From Pedobacter sp. PF22-3 (GTDB taxonomy: Bacteria; Bacteroidota; Bacteroidia; Sphingobacteriales; Sphingobacteriaceae): a stretch of 64,000 nucleotides of DNA. The notes below the pieces were generated by a model, which did not search any database, was not told where the DNA came from, and saw only the letters and a program-made list of their open reading frames with translations. The stretch spans positions 186,001 to 250,000 of the forward strand of contig NZ_JAPIVP010000004.1 in assembly GCF_026239555.1 (NCBI RefSeq), given 5' to 3'. Every line of letters starts with the position of its first letter. The first letter of the stretch is position 1. The translations under genes were made by a program, and so were the position numbers. Positions 43,500 through 51,440 of this stretch are shown one piece after another.

Positions 43500-43886
43500 T
43501 TTCAGTTGGCAGCTATCAGTTTTTAATTGGTAGTTTTAAGTTGGTAGTTTCACTACCAATACGTCATTCTGAACTCGTTTCAGAATCTTTTCACCTATAA
43601 GCTGATATGATCTTATTTTCCTTACATGGCTCAAATCTGCTTAAGATCCTCGTTCCGAACTTATTTGAAAGCAATACAATGCTTACCAGTTTCTATATTC
43701 CTGACTATAGTTAACATGCATAAGCATAAAAAACTCTGGCTGAAGCGGTTACAAACTAAATTGTTAATCTTATCTTCGGTCATTCATCACAATTTTAAAT
43801 CTTAATTAGCTTTAAAATGAGCAAGGTAATTGATGGCGTTTATAGTGGATTGAATTCTCTGAACCCACAATGATATTATTCCGGAT
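43500..43886. other. 387-base intergenic region with a half family A repeat
   Basis: Contains degenerate word repeats (AGTTGGCAG, AATTGGTAG, AGTTGGTAG) and CGTCATTCTGAACTCGTTTC at 43562 with a probable decayed second half near 43650 (ATCCTCGTTCCGAACTTATT). No coding frame of note. Confidence 0.5.
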
Positions 43887-44321
43887 ATGACTAAATCAAT
43901 AAAAGTTAAAGATAATGGCAACATATTAATCATGATTTATATCTTCTGCATGTTCCCATTGTTCTTTGTGGCACCAATATTTATCTTTGATCTGAGTTAT
44001 GTTCAATCAGCCATAATTTCGATGTCCGTATTAACCGTATTCTTTATCTTCTACTTTAAAAACCTGATCGCCAGGCAGGATGAATACGCCATTATTGCGG
44101 ACGAAAATGAAATCACCTTATTAAATCTGGGATCGTTTAAATGGAGTGAAGTTAGCCTTGTGAAGGCATCTGATGAATCGTTTGGCCGCAGAAGATATTC
44201 TTATATCACGATCATTTTAGCCAATGGCAGAAAATTTAAGATCGAATCCACAAATTTCGATTACCCTAACCAAGAACTTATAGAAATTCTAAAAACACTG
44301 GGTAAACTCCCCGATTCTTAA
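43887..44321 (+). CDS. Hypothetical membrane protein with PH-like domain, 144 aa
   Basis: Two membrane segments (about 12-34 and 38-60) followed by a strand-rich cytoplasmic part (YAIIADENEITLLNLGSFKW, SYITIILANGRKFKIES), a layout like that of bacterial PH-domain membrane proteins of the YcxB or STM3941 kind. Its organisation is similar to the orphan protein at 861-1385, though sequence resemblance is slight. Function unknown. Confidence 0.6.
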   Translation: MTKSIKVKDNGNILIMIYIFCMFPLFFVAPIFIFDLSYVQSAIISMSVLTVFFIFYFKNLIARQDEYAIIADENEITLLNLGSFKWSEVSLVKASDESFGRRRYSYITIILANGRKFKIESTNFDYPNQELIEILKTLGKLPDS

Positions 44322-44362
44322 ATTTCTTATCATACATCAAAAAGCACTTCATCCTTATCCAT

Positions 44363-44370
44363 TAACTTTG
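44363..44370 (+). promoter_or_regulatory. -7 element TAACTTTG for the luciferase-like monooxygenase
   Basis: Consensus TANNTTTG. It contains the TTG that a longer reading of the gene would use, so the ATG at 44389 is preferred as start. Confidence 0.5.
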
Positions 44371-44388
44371 GTGAAAATATTTAGCAAT

Positions 44389-45420
44389 ATGGAATTAGGC
44401 ATCGGAATGTTTGGCGATTTGCAAATCAATGCAAAAGGAGAAATTCAACCCGCACAACAAAGACTTCAGGAAATCATAGCAGAAATAAAACTAATGGACG
44501 AAGTTGGTTTAGATTTCTACGGTATTGGCGAACATCATCGCCCTGATTACGCCGTATCTAGTCCTGAAATTATACTGGCCGCTGCAGCCACGGTAACCAA
44601 AAACATTAAATTAAGCAGTGCCGTTTCGGTTTTAAGTTCATCTGATCCGGTTAAATTATATCAAAACTTTGCAACCATAGATTTAATTTCTAATGGACGA
44701 GCTGAATTAATGGCTGGTCGTGGAAGTTTTATCGAATCTTTTCCCCTGTTCGGCTATAACCTACAGGATTATGATGAACTTTATGAAGAAAAGCTGGAAT
44801 TACTTCTTAAAATAAATAAAGAACCCAAAATTAGCTGGAAAGGTAAATTCAGGCCAGAATTGAATAACCAGGAGGTTTTGCCCAGAGCAGTAAACAATAA
44901 TTTAAAAATTTGGGTAGCCGTTGGTGGAACACCAGAATCAGTAGAACGTGCCGGCAGATTAGGATTACCCGTAATGTTTGCCATTATTGGAGGTCAGCCT
45001 ATACAATTTAAACCATTGTTTGATTATTATAAAAAGGTTTACCAAGCCTATGGCCATGATATGAATAGGTTCGAAGTAGGTGTTCACATGCATTCCTTAT
45101 TTGGCGAAAACAGCAAAGAAGTTGCCGACTATTATTATCCCCTTTATTCGGCGCAGATGAACCGCATTGGCCGATCGCGTGGATGGGCACCTTACCAACG
45201 CAATCAGTTTGATGGCGGCAGAAGCAGTAGCGGAGCATTAATTATTGGCGATGTAAACGAATCCGTAGATAAAATTTTGGCCATGGAAGAAACTTTTGGT
45301 TTAACCCGTTTTTCTGCTCATATGGATGTTGGTGGACCGTCTCATGCCGCAATGATGAAATCTATAGAGTTATTTGGAAGCAAGATTGCACCTCAAGTAC
45401 GCAAAGCTTTAAAAAAATAA
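44389..45420 (+). CDS. Luciferase-like (LLM class) flavin-dependent oxidoreductase
   Basis: A 343-residue TIM-barrel enzyme that uses reduced FMN or F420 to oxidise small molecules. The LLM signature MDEVGLDFYGIGEHHRPDYA and SSPEIILAAAATVTKNIKLSSAVSVLSSSDP, in parts, is clear. The later region VAVGGTPESVERAGRLGLPVMFAIIGG matches the family's core sheet. Substrate cannot be inferred, and no lux genes are near. Its stop abuts that of the convergent DUF4395 gene with no gap. Confidence 0.85.
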   Translation: MELGIGMFGDLQINAKGEIQPAQQRLQEIIAEIKLMDEVGLDFYGIGEHHRPDYAVSSPEIILAAAATVTKNIKLSSAVSVLSSSDPVKLYQNFATIDLISNGRAELMAGRGSFIESFPLFGYNLQDYDELYEEKLELLLKINKEPKISWKGKFRPELNNQEVLPRAVNNNLKIWVAVGGTPESVERAGRLGLPVMFAIIGGQPIQFKPLFDYYKKVYQAYGHDMNRFEVGVHMHSLFGENSKEVADYYYPLYSAQMNRIGRSRGWAPYQRNQFDGGRSSSGALIIGDVNESVDKILAMEETFGLTRFSAHMDVGGPSHAAMMKSIELFGSKIAPQVRKALKK

Positions 45421-45864
45421 CTAAGCGTCATTCTTTTTTACGAAAATCTGTAAAAAAGAATAGACATAACAGCCCACGCAAATGGCAAATATGCTCTCCA
45501 AAAGGGCAAAAATGATCATTAACAAGGTTAAAATCATTGCTGCCTTGTAAAATTCGAATAGGGATACAGCGGTAATCAAAAGGCAGAGCCCAAAGCCCAT
45601 GGTTGCCGCGAACTTTTTTGGCGCCAGATCTTTCATTTTTGGCGTGAGCGAGAGTCCGTCAGCTATTTTAATGGCCATAAATTTCAGGACACTAAATTTG
45701 CCTTTTGTAAATGCCCTTAAAGCAAAATCAATTAATAAAAAGACAATTGCCCAATAATTAGAAAACACCACACAAGCAGTGGCAATCATTGCAACCATAA
45801 ATGCAATAACCCTAACTACATTTTCATTTATTCTTTCTGCTGATATTGGGCAAGATAATTCCAT
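45421..45864 (-). CDS. DUF4395 membrane protein
   Basis: A 147-residue protein with four hydrophobic segments. The N-terminal CPISAERINENVVRVIAF and the central FALRAFTKGKFSVLKFMA are the DUF4395 hallmarks. A C-terminal CVGC pair (FAICVGCYVYSF) could be redox active. Function unknown. The stop is directly adjacent to that of the convergent LLM gene. Confidence 0.78.
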   Translation of the reverse strand: MELSCPISAERINENVVRVIAFMVAMIATACVVFSNYWAIVFLLIDFALRAFTKGKFSVLKFMAIKIADGLSLTPKMKDLAPKKFAATMGFGLCLLITAVSLFEFYKAAMILTLLMIIFALLESIFAICVGCYVYSFLQIFVKKNDA

Positions 45865-45915
45865 TGGATATATTTCCAGTAAAATTAGGGAATTAATTTA
45901 ATTTGTCTGCAATCT

Positions 45916-46159
45916 AACAAATAACCACCCCCAGCCCCTCCTCGACAAGGAGGGGAGCTAATCCATCTAGTAAATTATTTGTATCAAAAGATTAGATCAA
46001 CAATTAAACCTTTTTATCCTGTTTAGTAAATAAGTAGCGCTATCTTAGATATAAAATATTTAGCCGAAGGGCTTAAACCGTACCCATTAATATTAAGAAC
46101 TTATTTGCCTCAGCGGTTCCAACTCCCCTCCTGTTTTAGGAGGGGTAAGGGGGTGGTAA
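45916..46159. repeat. Family F element, left copy (terminal inverted repeats plus twin hairpins)
   Basis: 244 bases. Ends TAACCACCCCC (45922) and GGGGGTGGTAA (to 46159) are inverted, 10 of 11 matching. Just inside each end is the same perfect hairpin, CCCCTCCT-N5-AGGAGGGG (45935-45955 and 46125-46145). It is preceded by AACAAA as in the right copy. No transposase is encoded. The remaining bases of 45865-46193 hold nothing else of note. Confidence 0.85.
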
Positions 46160-46193
46160 ACTGAAGTTAACTTAAAAATAGTTATATTGAATC

Positions 46194-46553
46194 ATGGCAA
46201 TCCATAACCTTAAATATCTGAAAGATAAAAAAAAGGCGCTGAGGAACAACCTCACACCAGCTGAGGCTACCATGTGGATGTATCTCCAAAACTCAAAACT
46301 TGATGGCAAAAAATTCAGACGACAGCATAGCGTTGGAAATTATATCTTAGATTTTTACTGCCCATCTGAAAAATTAGCTATTGAAGTTGATGGAAGTAGT
46401 CACGATGATTATTCAGCAGAAATGTATGATAAAGTACGAACTGATTTTTTAAACAGCAAAGGGATTACGGTAATCAGATTTGATAATCTTGAAGTTTTTG
46501 AATCTGAAGAATTGGTATGTGAATCTATTAGAAACCACTTTAAAAACAAATAA
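46194..46553 (+). CDS. DUF559 (Vsr-like) endonuclease-domain protein
   Basis: A 119-residue nuclease-fold protein of the PD-(D/E)xK superfamily. The DUF559 core is FRRQHSVGNYILDFYCPSEK (41-60) with D53, then LAIEVDGSSH with E64 and D66 as the likely catalytic acidic residues, and the C-terminal strand TVIRFDNLEVF. Starts with ATG 46194 about 35 bases after the left family F element, and its TAA stop is the first bases of the right element. Natural substrate unknown; Vsr relatives nick mismatched DNA. Position between repeat copies suggests a role in their maintenance or spread (inference). Confidence 0.87.
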   Translation: MAIHNLKYLKDKKKALRNNLTPAEATMWMYLQNSKLDGKKFRRQHSVGNYILDFYCPSEKLAIEVDGSSHDDYSAEMYDKVRTDFLNSKGITVIRFDNLEVFESEELVCESIRNHFKNK

Positions 46554-46785
46554 CCACCCCCAGCCTCGCCTTGATAAGGAGGGAGCTAACTCTTCTTTCA
46601 AATTATATGCAGCAAAAGATGTATACCAAAAGCTGAAACACAATTCTAGAATAAATAGTACCGCTATTTCATCTTATAAAAATGTTTAACCAAAGAGAAT
46701 CAAACCACAAGCCTCGTATCAGGAACTGATTATGCCTCCGCAATTTTTACTCCACTCCTATTTTAGGAGAGGAAAGTGGTGGTAA
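46545..46785. repeat. Family F element, right copy (diverged)
   Basis: 241 bases, aligned throughout with 45916-46159 at perhaps 65 percent. Starts AACAAATAACCACCCCC and ends AGTGGTGGTAA. Both hairpins are degraded (CTCGCCTTGATAAGGAGGG; ACTCCTATTTTAGGAG). The DUF559 stop codon (46551-46553) lies in its first bases. Confidence 0.8.
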
Positions 46786-46861
46786 AAAGTGCTCCTGTGA
46801 CTCATTCATCAGATTTTAGCCACGCTTATAAAAATACATTCTTATATTTATTAACTAAAAG

Positions 46862-47026
46862 ATAAGGACTTTAACCAGTGTAACTATCGGCACCGAAGCG
46901 GAAAACCCGGTTTATTCGATTAAAACAGAAAAACCATTATTCGAAAACAAAACCTGGCTTTGGGCACTAATGGCCTTGATTATTGCATTATTAGGCTGGT
47001 TCTCATTAAAAATGTTAAAAATTTAA
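46862..47026 (+). pseudogene. C-terminal remnant of a lost membrane protein gene
   Basis: A frame without start codon reads VTIGTEAENPVYSIKTEKPL, then KTWLWALMALIIALLGWFSL, a clear single membrane segment with a short cytoplasmic tail (KMLKI) and stop at 47024. It looks like the 3' end of a gene whose front was lost, next to the right family F element. Parent family not recognised. The rest of 46786-47040 holds nothing else. Confidence 0.6.
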
Positions 47027-47040
47027 GATTTATAAAAAAG

Positions 47041-48162
47041 ATGGGTTTATTAAAAAAGTTATTTGGTTCAGATGCTCCTAAAAGGGAAACACCAGAAGTA
47101 GTCCTAGAATTGAGAAGTCCAGCTTGTCCGATTACCGCTATTGTGGAACAGGATAATCAAGTTGCTTATTTTTATTTATGGGGTGATGAAGATTCTGATT
47201 TCGGGGTTAAAGCCTGTTGGATCAGAAACCTGGATGAAGCTCCTGTAAATGCAGATTTAAAACAAATGGAAGAAGGAATCCCGCCAATGTTAACAAAAGC
47301 ATACTGCAGGTTTCCCAAAGGACAGATACCGCTACAGGCAGATGATTTAGAAATTGTCTGGTTTGAGGAAGGTGATGGCGCTGCTTTAATAGAAAACGGA
47401 GAAGTTATTGCCATCATCCCATCATGGGCTGGCATGAATGGTTTCTCAGGCTATGCCAGAGACTGTGTTGGAGAAGGAGAATATTGCTGGGAACTTAACT
47501 CTTCTAATATCTTGTTAAAAAGGGTTGGAAAAGCAAAAGAATACTGGAAATTATGGGATCAGGAAATTAATCCATTTCAAATGATTCAACCTCAGTTGCT
47601 TCAACAATATGAAGATAATTTAGGTAAAAGTGATCAATATTTTGCGATAGATGGAAACGAATGGCCGCCCAGAGGCTTATTTCTGAAGGAAGGGGAGATT
47701 AAGGATGTATTTGTGACCGTTGGACTATCATTACTACCTATGCCTGTGGCTGAAATGTATAGCGAAGACCCAAATGAGGTAAACAGAATAGAATTAGGCA
47801 TAATTTTAAATAAAGGCTTGTCTAAGACGGAACTTAAGCTTATTGGCAGCTGGATTAGTGGGCAGGCAGGTATTCCGTGGAAAAGAGTTTCCTGGCTTGG
47901 GAACGGGCACACCATTACTTTTAATATTCTTGAATACACCAAAATGACATCGGTAGTACTGGTGAAACACTCGAATAACTTACCTGATATAAAGCTTGAA
48001 AACTATCGTGATAGCCAGGTGAATATATTATGGATGGTACCCATTACTGAAAAGGAAAGGAATTATATTATAGATCATGGATTTGAGCTTTTTAGTGAAA
48101 AGTTAAACAAAATCGGATCAGAAATTTTTAATATTCACCGTGATGAAATTATCTTAAGTTAA
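47041..48162 (+). CDS. Suppressor-of-fused (SUFU)-like domain protein
   Basis: A 373-residue soluble protein. The C-terminal half has SUFU-like signatures: NRIELGIILNKGLSKTELKL, the tryptophan-bearing IPWKRVSWLGNGHTITF, TSVVLVKHSNNLP, and the terminal VNILWMVPITEKERNYI. SUFU domains in bacteria often act as immunity proteins to contact-dependent or polymorphic toxins, but no toxin gene is next to it. The N-terminal half is not assigned. Start at ATG 47041 (MGLLKKLFG), not the open frame upstream, which overlaps the membrane-protein remnant. Confidence 0.65.
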   Translation: MGLLKKLFGSDAPKRETPEVVLELRSPACPITAIVEQDNQVAYFYLWGDEDSDFGVKACWIRNLDEAPVNADLKQMEEGIPPMLTKAYCRFPKGQIPLQADDLEIVWFEEGDGAALIENGEVIAIIPSWAGMNGFSGYARDCVGEGEYCWELNSSNILLKRVGKAKEYWKLWDQEINPFQMIQPQLLQQYEDNLGKSDQYFAIDGNEWPPRGLFLKEGEIKDVFVTVGLSLLPMPVAEMYSEDPNEVNRIELGIILNKGLSKTELKLIGSWISGQAGIPWKRVSWLGNGHTITFNILEYTKMTSVVLVKHSNNLPDIKLENYRDSQVNILWMVPITEKERNYIIDHGFELFSEKLNKIGSEIFNIHRDEIILS

Positions 48163-48200
48163 AATCGGACAAATAATAAATATTTTTTATCTTAGGGTAT

Positions 48201-49157
48201 ATGAAAAGATTAACGATTTTAGCTGCGTTAATCATCCCTATATTTCTTTGTACCTCTTGGGGTTTCTTTGCACATCAAAGGATAAACAACCTTGCTGTCT
48301 TCACTTTGCCTGCAAACATGATTGGTTTCTATAAAAGGAATATCAAATACATTACCGAACATGCCGTGGATGCAGATAAACGCAGATATGCGGATACTCT
48401 TGAAGCGCCAAGGCATTACCTCGATGTGGAGAACTATGAGCAAAGTATCGATAGCATTCCTGAAAAATGGGACGATGCCCTTGCAAAATATGGCCTTAAA
48501 AAGCTGAATACTGATGGTATCGTCCCCTGGCAAATACAGCGTAGCTATTATGGTTTAGTGAAAGCCTTTAAAATGCGTGATTCGGTAAAAATCCTAAAAT
48601 ATTCTGCAGATCTGGGTCATTACATCGGCGATGCGCATGTTCCTTTGCACACTACTGCCAATCACAACGGACAGCTCACCAATCAGGTTGGTATCCATGC
48701 CTTTTGGGAAAGCCGTTTGCCCGAATTGTTTTCAACTCAATACAATTTTGTTGTAGGCCAGGCTCATTATATTGAAAACCCATTGCAAGAAATCTGGAAA
48801 GTACTTAAACATACCCATAGTTTGGTTGATACTGTTCTAAGCTTTGAAGCGCAGTTAAATGCATCATTTCCTTCCAGCGAAAAATATAGTTTCTCAGAAC
48901 GGAACAATACCGTACTTAAACAATACGCTCGGGAATATGCAAAAGCCTATCACGATAAGATGAACAATATGGTCGAAAAACAAATGCGTGCTGCCATATT
49001 AACCACTGGCTCGTTCTGGTATTCAGCCTGGGTGGATGCCGGACAACCTGTGCTTAAAAACCTGGTTAAAACCGAAATATTGCCAGACGAACAAAAAGAA
49101 GCAAAAGAGATCGAGAAGAAATACCAAAAAGGCATACTTCTCGGCAGGGAGCTTTAG
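48201..49157 (+). CDS. Zinc-dependent phospholipase C / S1-P1 nuclease-like protein
   Basis: An exported 318-residue enzyme of the zinc phospholipase C fold. A signal peptide (MKRLTILAALIIPIFLCTS) should be cut before W20, since in this fold the mature N-terminal Trp binds zinc: W20-G-F-F-A-H25. The other ligands are H72 region (APRHYLDVENY), LGHYIGDAHVPLHTT (H140, D144, H150) and GIHAFWE (H166, E170). Acts in the periplasm or outside on phospholipids or nucleic acids; substrate not determined. The stop abuts that of convergent dedA. Confidence 0.85.
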   Translation: MKRLTILAALIIPIFLCTSWGFFAHQRINNLAVFTLPANMIGFYKRNIKYITEHAVDADKRRYADTLEAPRHYLDVENYEQSIDSIPEKWDDALAKYGLKKLNTDGIVPWQIQRSYYGLVKAFKMRDSVKILKYSADLGHYIGDAHVPLHTTANHNGQLTNQVGIHAFWESRLPELFSTQYNFVVGQAHYIENPLQEIWKVLKHTHSLVDTVLSFEAQLNASFPSSEKYSFSERNNTVLKQYAREYAKAYHDKMNNMVEKQMRAAILTTGSFWYSAWVDAGQPVLKNLVKTEILPDEQKEAKEIEKKYQKGILLGREL

Positions 49158-49844
49158 TTACGCGTTAGGATCCTCTCCTTCAATAATTTTCTCCACCTTT
49201 TTAGGTTGTAGGCGGCTTCTAATGGCAGCCCAAACGGCAGGAACAAACGTTACAACGGCAATAAAAAGGATGACGAGTTCGAAATTATTTTTAATTGCAG
49301 GAATCTGGCCTAACAGGTAACCACCAATTAATAAGGCAAAAATCCATGCTACCCCACCAATAATATTATAGTAGGTAAAACGGCCGAAAGGCATTTTAGC
49401 AATACCGGCAACAAAAGGGGCTATTGTTCTGAAAATCGGTAAAAATCGGCTCAGCATGATGGCTTTACCGCCATGTTTTTCGAAAAACTCGTGAGATTGA
49501 TGATAATATTTGAGTTTTAAGATTTTGTTTTTCTCTTTAAATACCCCAGCGCCCAAAACACTTCCTAATTTATAATTAACAGTATTTCCCAAAATCGCTG
49601 CTACAATTAATATCAGGAGCATAATCCAAACATTCAAGCCTGTTTCATGTTCGCCTGCAATTAAAGCACCCATTGCAAAAAGTAACGAATCGCCAGGAAG
49701 GAAAGGTGTTACCACAAAACCTGTTTCGGCAAAAATGATCAGGAATAAAATAAGATAGGTCCAGGTACGATATTCGTTAACAATTTGGGCTAAATGAACA
49801 TCTATATGAAGAATAAAATCTAAAAGCTGCTGTAGTAATTCCAA
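49158..49844 (-). CDS. DedA-family membrane protein (VTT domain)
   Basis: Inner-membrane protein involved in lipid-carrier (undecaprenyl-phosphate or phospholipid) flipping and membrane homeostasis. The VTT signatures are FLPGDSLLFAMGAL (about 47-60) and LSRFLPIFRTIAPFVAGIAK (about 130-149), with four to five hydrophobic segments. At 228 residues it is family length. The start appears to be TTG at 49844; no ATG is available upstream in frame, and the promoter TACTTTTG at 49861-49868 lies close before it. Confidence 0.88.
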   Translation of the reverse strand: MELLQQLLDFILHIDVHLAQIVNEYRTWTYLILFLIIFAETGFVVTPFLPGDSLLFAMGALIAGEHETGLNVWIMLLILIVAAILGNTVNYKLGSVLGAGVFKEKNKILKLKYYHQSHEFFEKHGGKAIMLSRFLPIFRTIAPFVAGIAKMPFGRFTYYNIIGGVAWIFALLIGGYLLGQIPAIKNNFELVILFIAVVTFVPAVWAAIRSRLQPKKVEKIIEGEDPNA

Positions 49845-49860
49845 TTTATCTGATTTTGGG

Positions 49861-49868
49861 CAAAAGTA
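49861..49868 (-). promoter_or_regulatory. -7 element TACTTTTG for the DedA gene
   Basis: Minus-strand TACTTTTG, 16 bases before the TTG start of the DedA gene. Confidence 0.45.
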
Positions 49869-49909
49869 AGCATAGTAAAAGAATTATATGCTTTAAATTT
49901 TATAAATAA

Positions 49910-50611
49910 TTAGTTTGCAGGGATGATCCTATTTTTAAGCTCACCTTTTTTATCACCATCAAATAATATGAGATAAACTCTTCCCTTATTAATCGTCACT
50001 GAATCTAAGCGCGTTACTACAGGTGGCGGGTTTGTTGCTGTGGGGGTAGACAATTTAAACGCATATTTCGTGCTTGTATTAACCTTAACTTTAAAAGTTT
50101 TGATCTCTCCATAACCCAGTAAAGATTCTGTTGGTTTAGCTGTATTTGTACTATCTGTAATCACAACTTTAGATCCAAGTGTATAACCCAGGTTCAAAAA
50201 AGTTAGCTTAGCAGAATCCAGATCTGGTTTTACATCGTCTTGATATACCTTTAACTTAGCGGACTTATCAATTCCTTCTTTTAGATAAAAAACAGAATAA
50301 TTTTTACCGATGTCAAATTTCTGACCAGTCAAAGAAGCAACGTCTATACCAGTGCCAATATTTTTGCTAGTGATGTTAATAACAGAGTCGCCAGGTATAA
50401 CCACATAACTTGTATTGGTATTATAAGCTACCGAAGCACCGATCTGTATTCCATTTAAATAAAAATTTTGGGTTGTATCTGTAGAAGCCACCTGAAAAAA
50501 GCGGATTTTGGCATCGCCTTTAATGAAATTATTGTTTTTGATGCATGAGCTGATTAAAATAGCACATGCAAAAAGAAAGAATATTTTGGAAAACAATACT
50601 GTATTTTTCAT
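49910..50611 (-). CDS. DUF4397 lipoprotein, copy 1
   Basis: A 233-residue envelope lipoprotein, signal peptide with lipobox (ILISSC, Cys22). The DUF4397 beta-sandwich starts KIRFFQVASTDTTQNFYLNG and is followed by a second related half. It is adjacent to a paralogue (50670-51347). Role unknown; such proteins are often at the cell surface in Bacteroidota. Confidence 0.75.
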   Translation of the reverse strand: MKNTVLFSKIFFLFACAILISSCIKNNNFIKGDAKIRFFQVASTDTTQNFYLNGIQIGASVAYNTNTSYVVIPGDSVINITSKNIGTGIDVASLTGQKFDIGKNYSVFYLKEGIDKSAKLKVYQDDVKPDLDSAKLTFLNLGYTLGSKVVITDSTNTAKPTESLLGYGEIKTFKVKVNTSTKYAFKLSTPTATNPPPVVTRLDSVTINKGRVYLILFDGDKKGELKNRIIPAN

Positions 50612-50669
50612 ATAAATTACGAATGCTAATAAAACGTAAAGATAGCAGAAAGCGCATTAAACTGAGAAA

Positions 50670-51347
50670 TTAATTATCGGTAATGATATGCGCAGTTAAA
50701 GTTGCAGCGGTAGTACCACTAAACCAAATGGTATAAATTTTACCCCCCTCTAAGCTTTTGGCATCGATGGTTTTGATACTACCAGAACCTACTACAGAAT
50801 ACCTTAAGTTTACGTCAGGATCAACTGTAAAATAATTTGATGCATCTTTAAAGGCTAAGCCATTAACAAATTGCGTACCTCCCTGCACCATAACATTTAT
50901 ACCAGTAGAAAAAGTGGGCGTAAGATTAATCAATTTAATCTTTGCCTTGGTTGATTCTGTATTGCTTAGATTATCTTCGTAATTAACAATTTCCAGTTCG
51001 CCTTTTTTATTGGTAACCAAAAAGGCTGTATAGGTAATAGATGGTGTAAAGTTTAGCGAAGTATCTATACTTCTATTATTAGCGCTGGTATAAGAAACAT
51101 TTCTATTGCCTGAAGGAATTTTCACATATTCGCTCGTTTCGCCAAAAGCTAAAGCCGAAGTGGTTAGTTTTTCATCATCCAGATAAACATCCTGATTCAC
51201 ATCAGCTGGCGAAGCATTAACGATTTTTAACCTGGCCTGCCCTTTTACTACCTCATCTGGATTATTCTTTTTACAAGATGAAAAACCTATACTAAATAAG
51301 GTAATCAGCAAAAAAAATAATTTAGAGCGGTAGTTATAGAGTTTCAT
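50670..51347 (-). CDS. DUF4397 lipoprotein, copy 2
   Basis: A 225-residue paralogue of the gene at 49910, signal peptide ending FSSC (Cys25), and DUF4397 start ARLKIVNASPADVNQDVYLD. The two run in the same direction with a 58-base gap and probably arose by tandem duplication; both share the two-half layout with the pattern 'KxKLINLTPTFSTG' against 'SAKLTFLNLGYTLG'. Confidence 0.78.
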   Translation of the reverse strand: MKLYNYRSKLFFLLITLFSIGFSSCKKNNPDEVVKGQARLKIVNASPADVNQDVYLDDEKLTTSALAFGETSEYVKIPSGNRNVSYTSANNRSIDTSLNFTPSITYTAFLVTNKKGELEIVNYEDNLSNTESTKAKIKLINLTPTFSTGINVMVQGGTQFVNGLAFKDASNYFTVDPDVNLRYSVVGSGSIKTIDAKSLEGGKIYTIWFSGTTAATLTAHIITDN

Positions 51348-51440
51348 TTGCCTGTGCTGATTAATAGTTGGTTAAAAACAAAAATAGCTTGATCAAAAAC
51401 CAAGCCATTTTCACATAAAAACTAACAAATTAGTTTTTTA

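Noticed and set aside
43716..43805. A possible 29-codon peptide in the gap after hscA.
   Set aside because: No ribosome binding site, signal or conservation evidence; its size is within chance for AT-rich sequence.
46960..47040. An upstream start for the SUFU-like protein.
   Set aside because: The extra N-terminal residues overlap the membrane-protein remnant in a different frame, while ATG 47041 opens a clean protein start.
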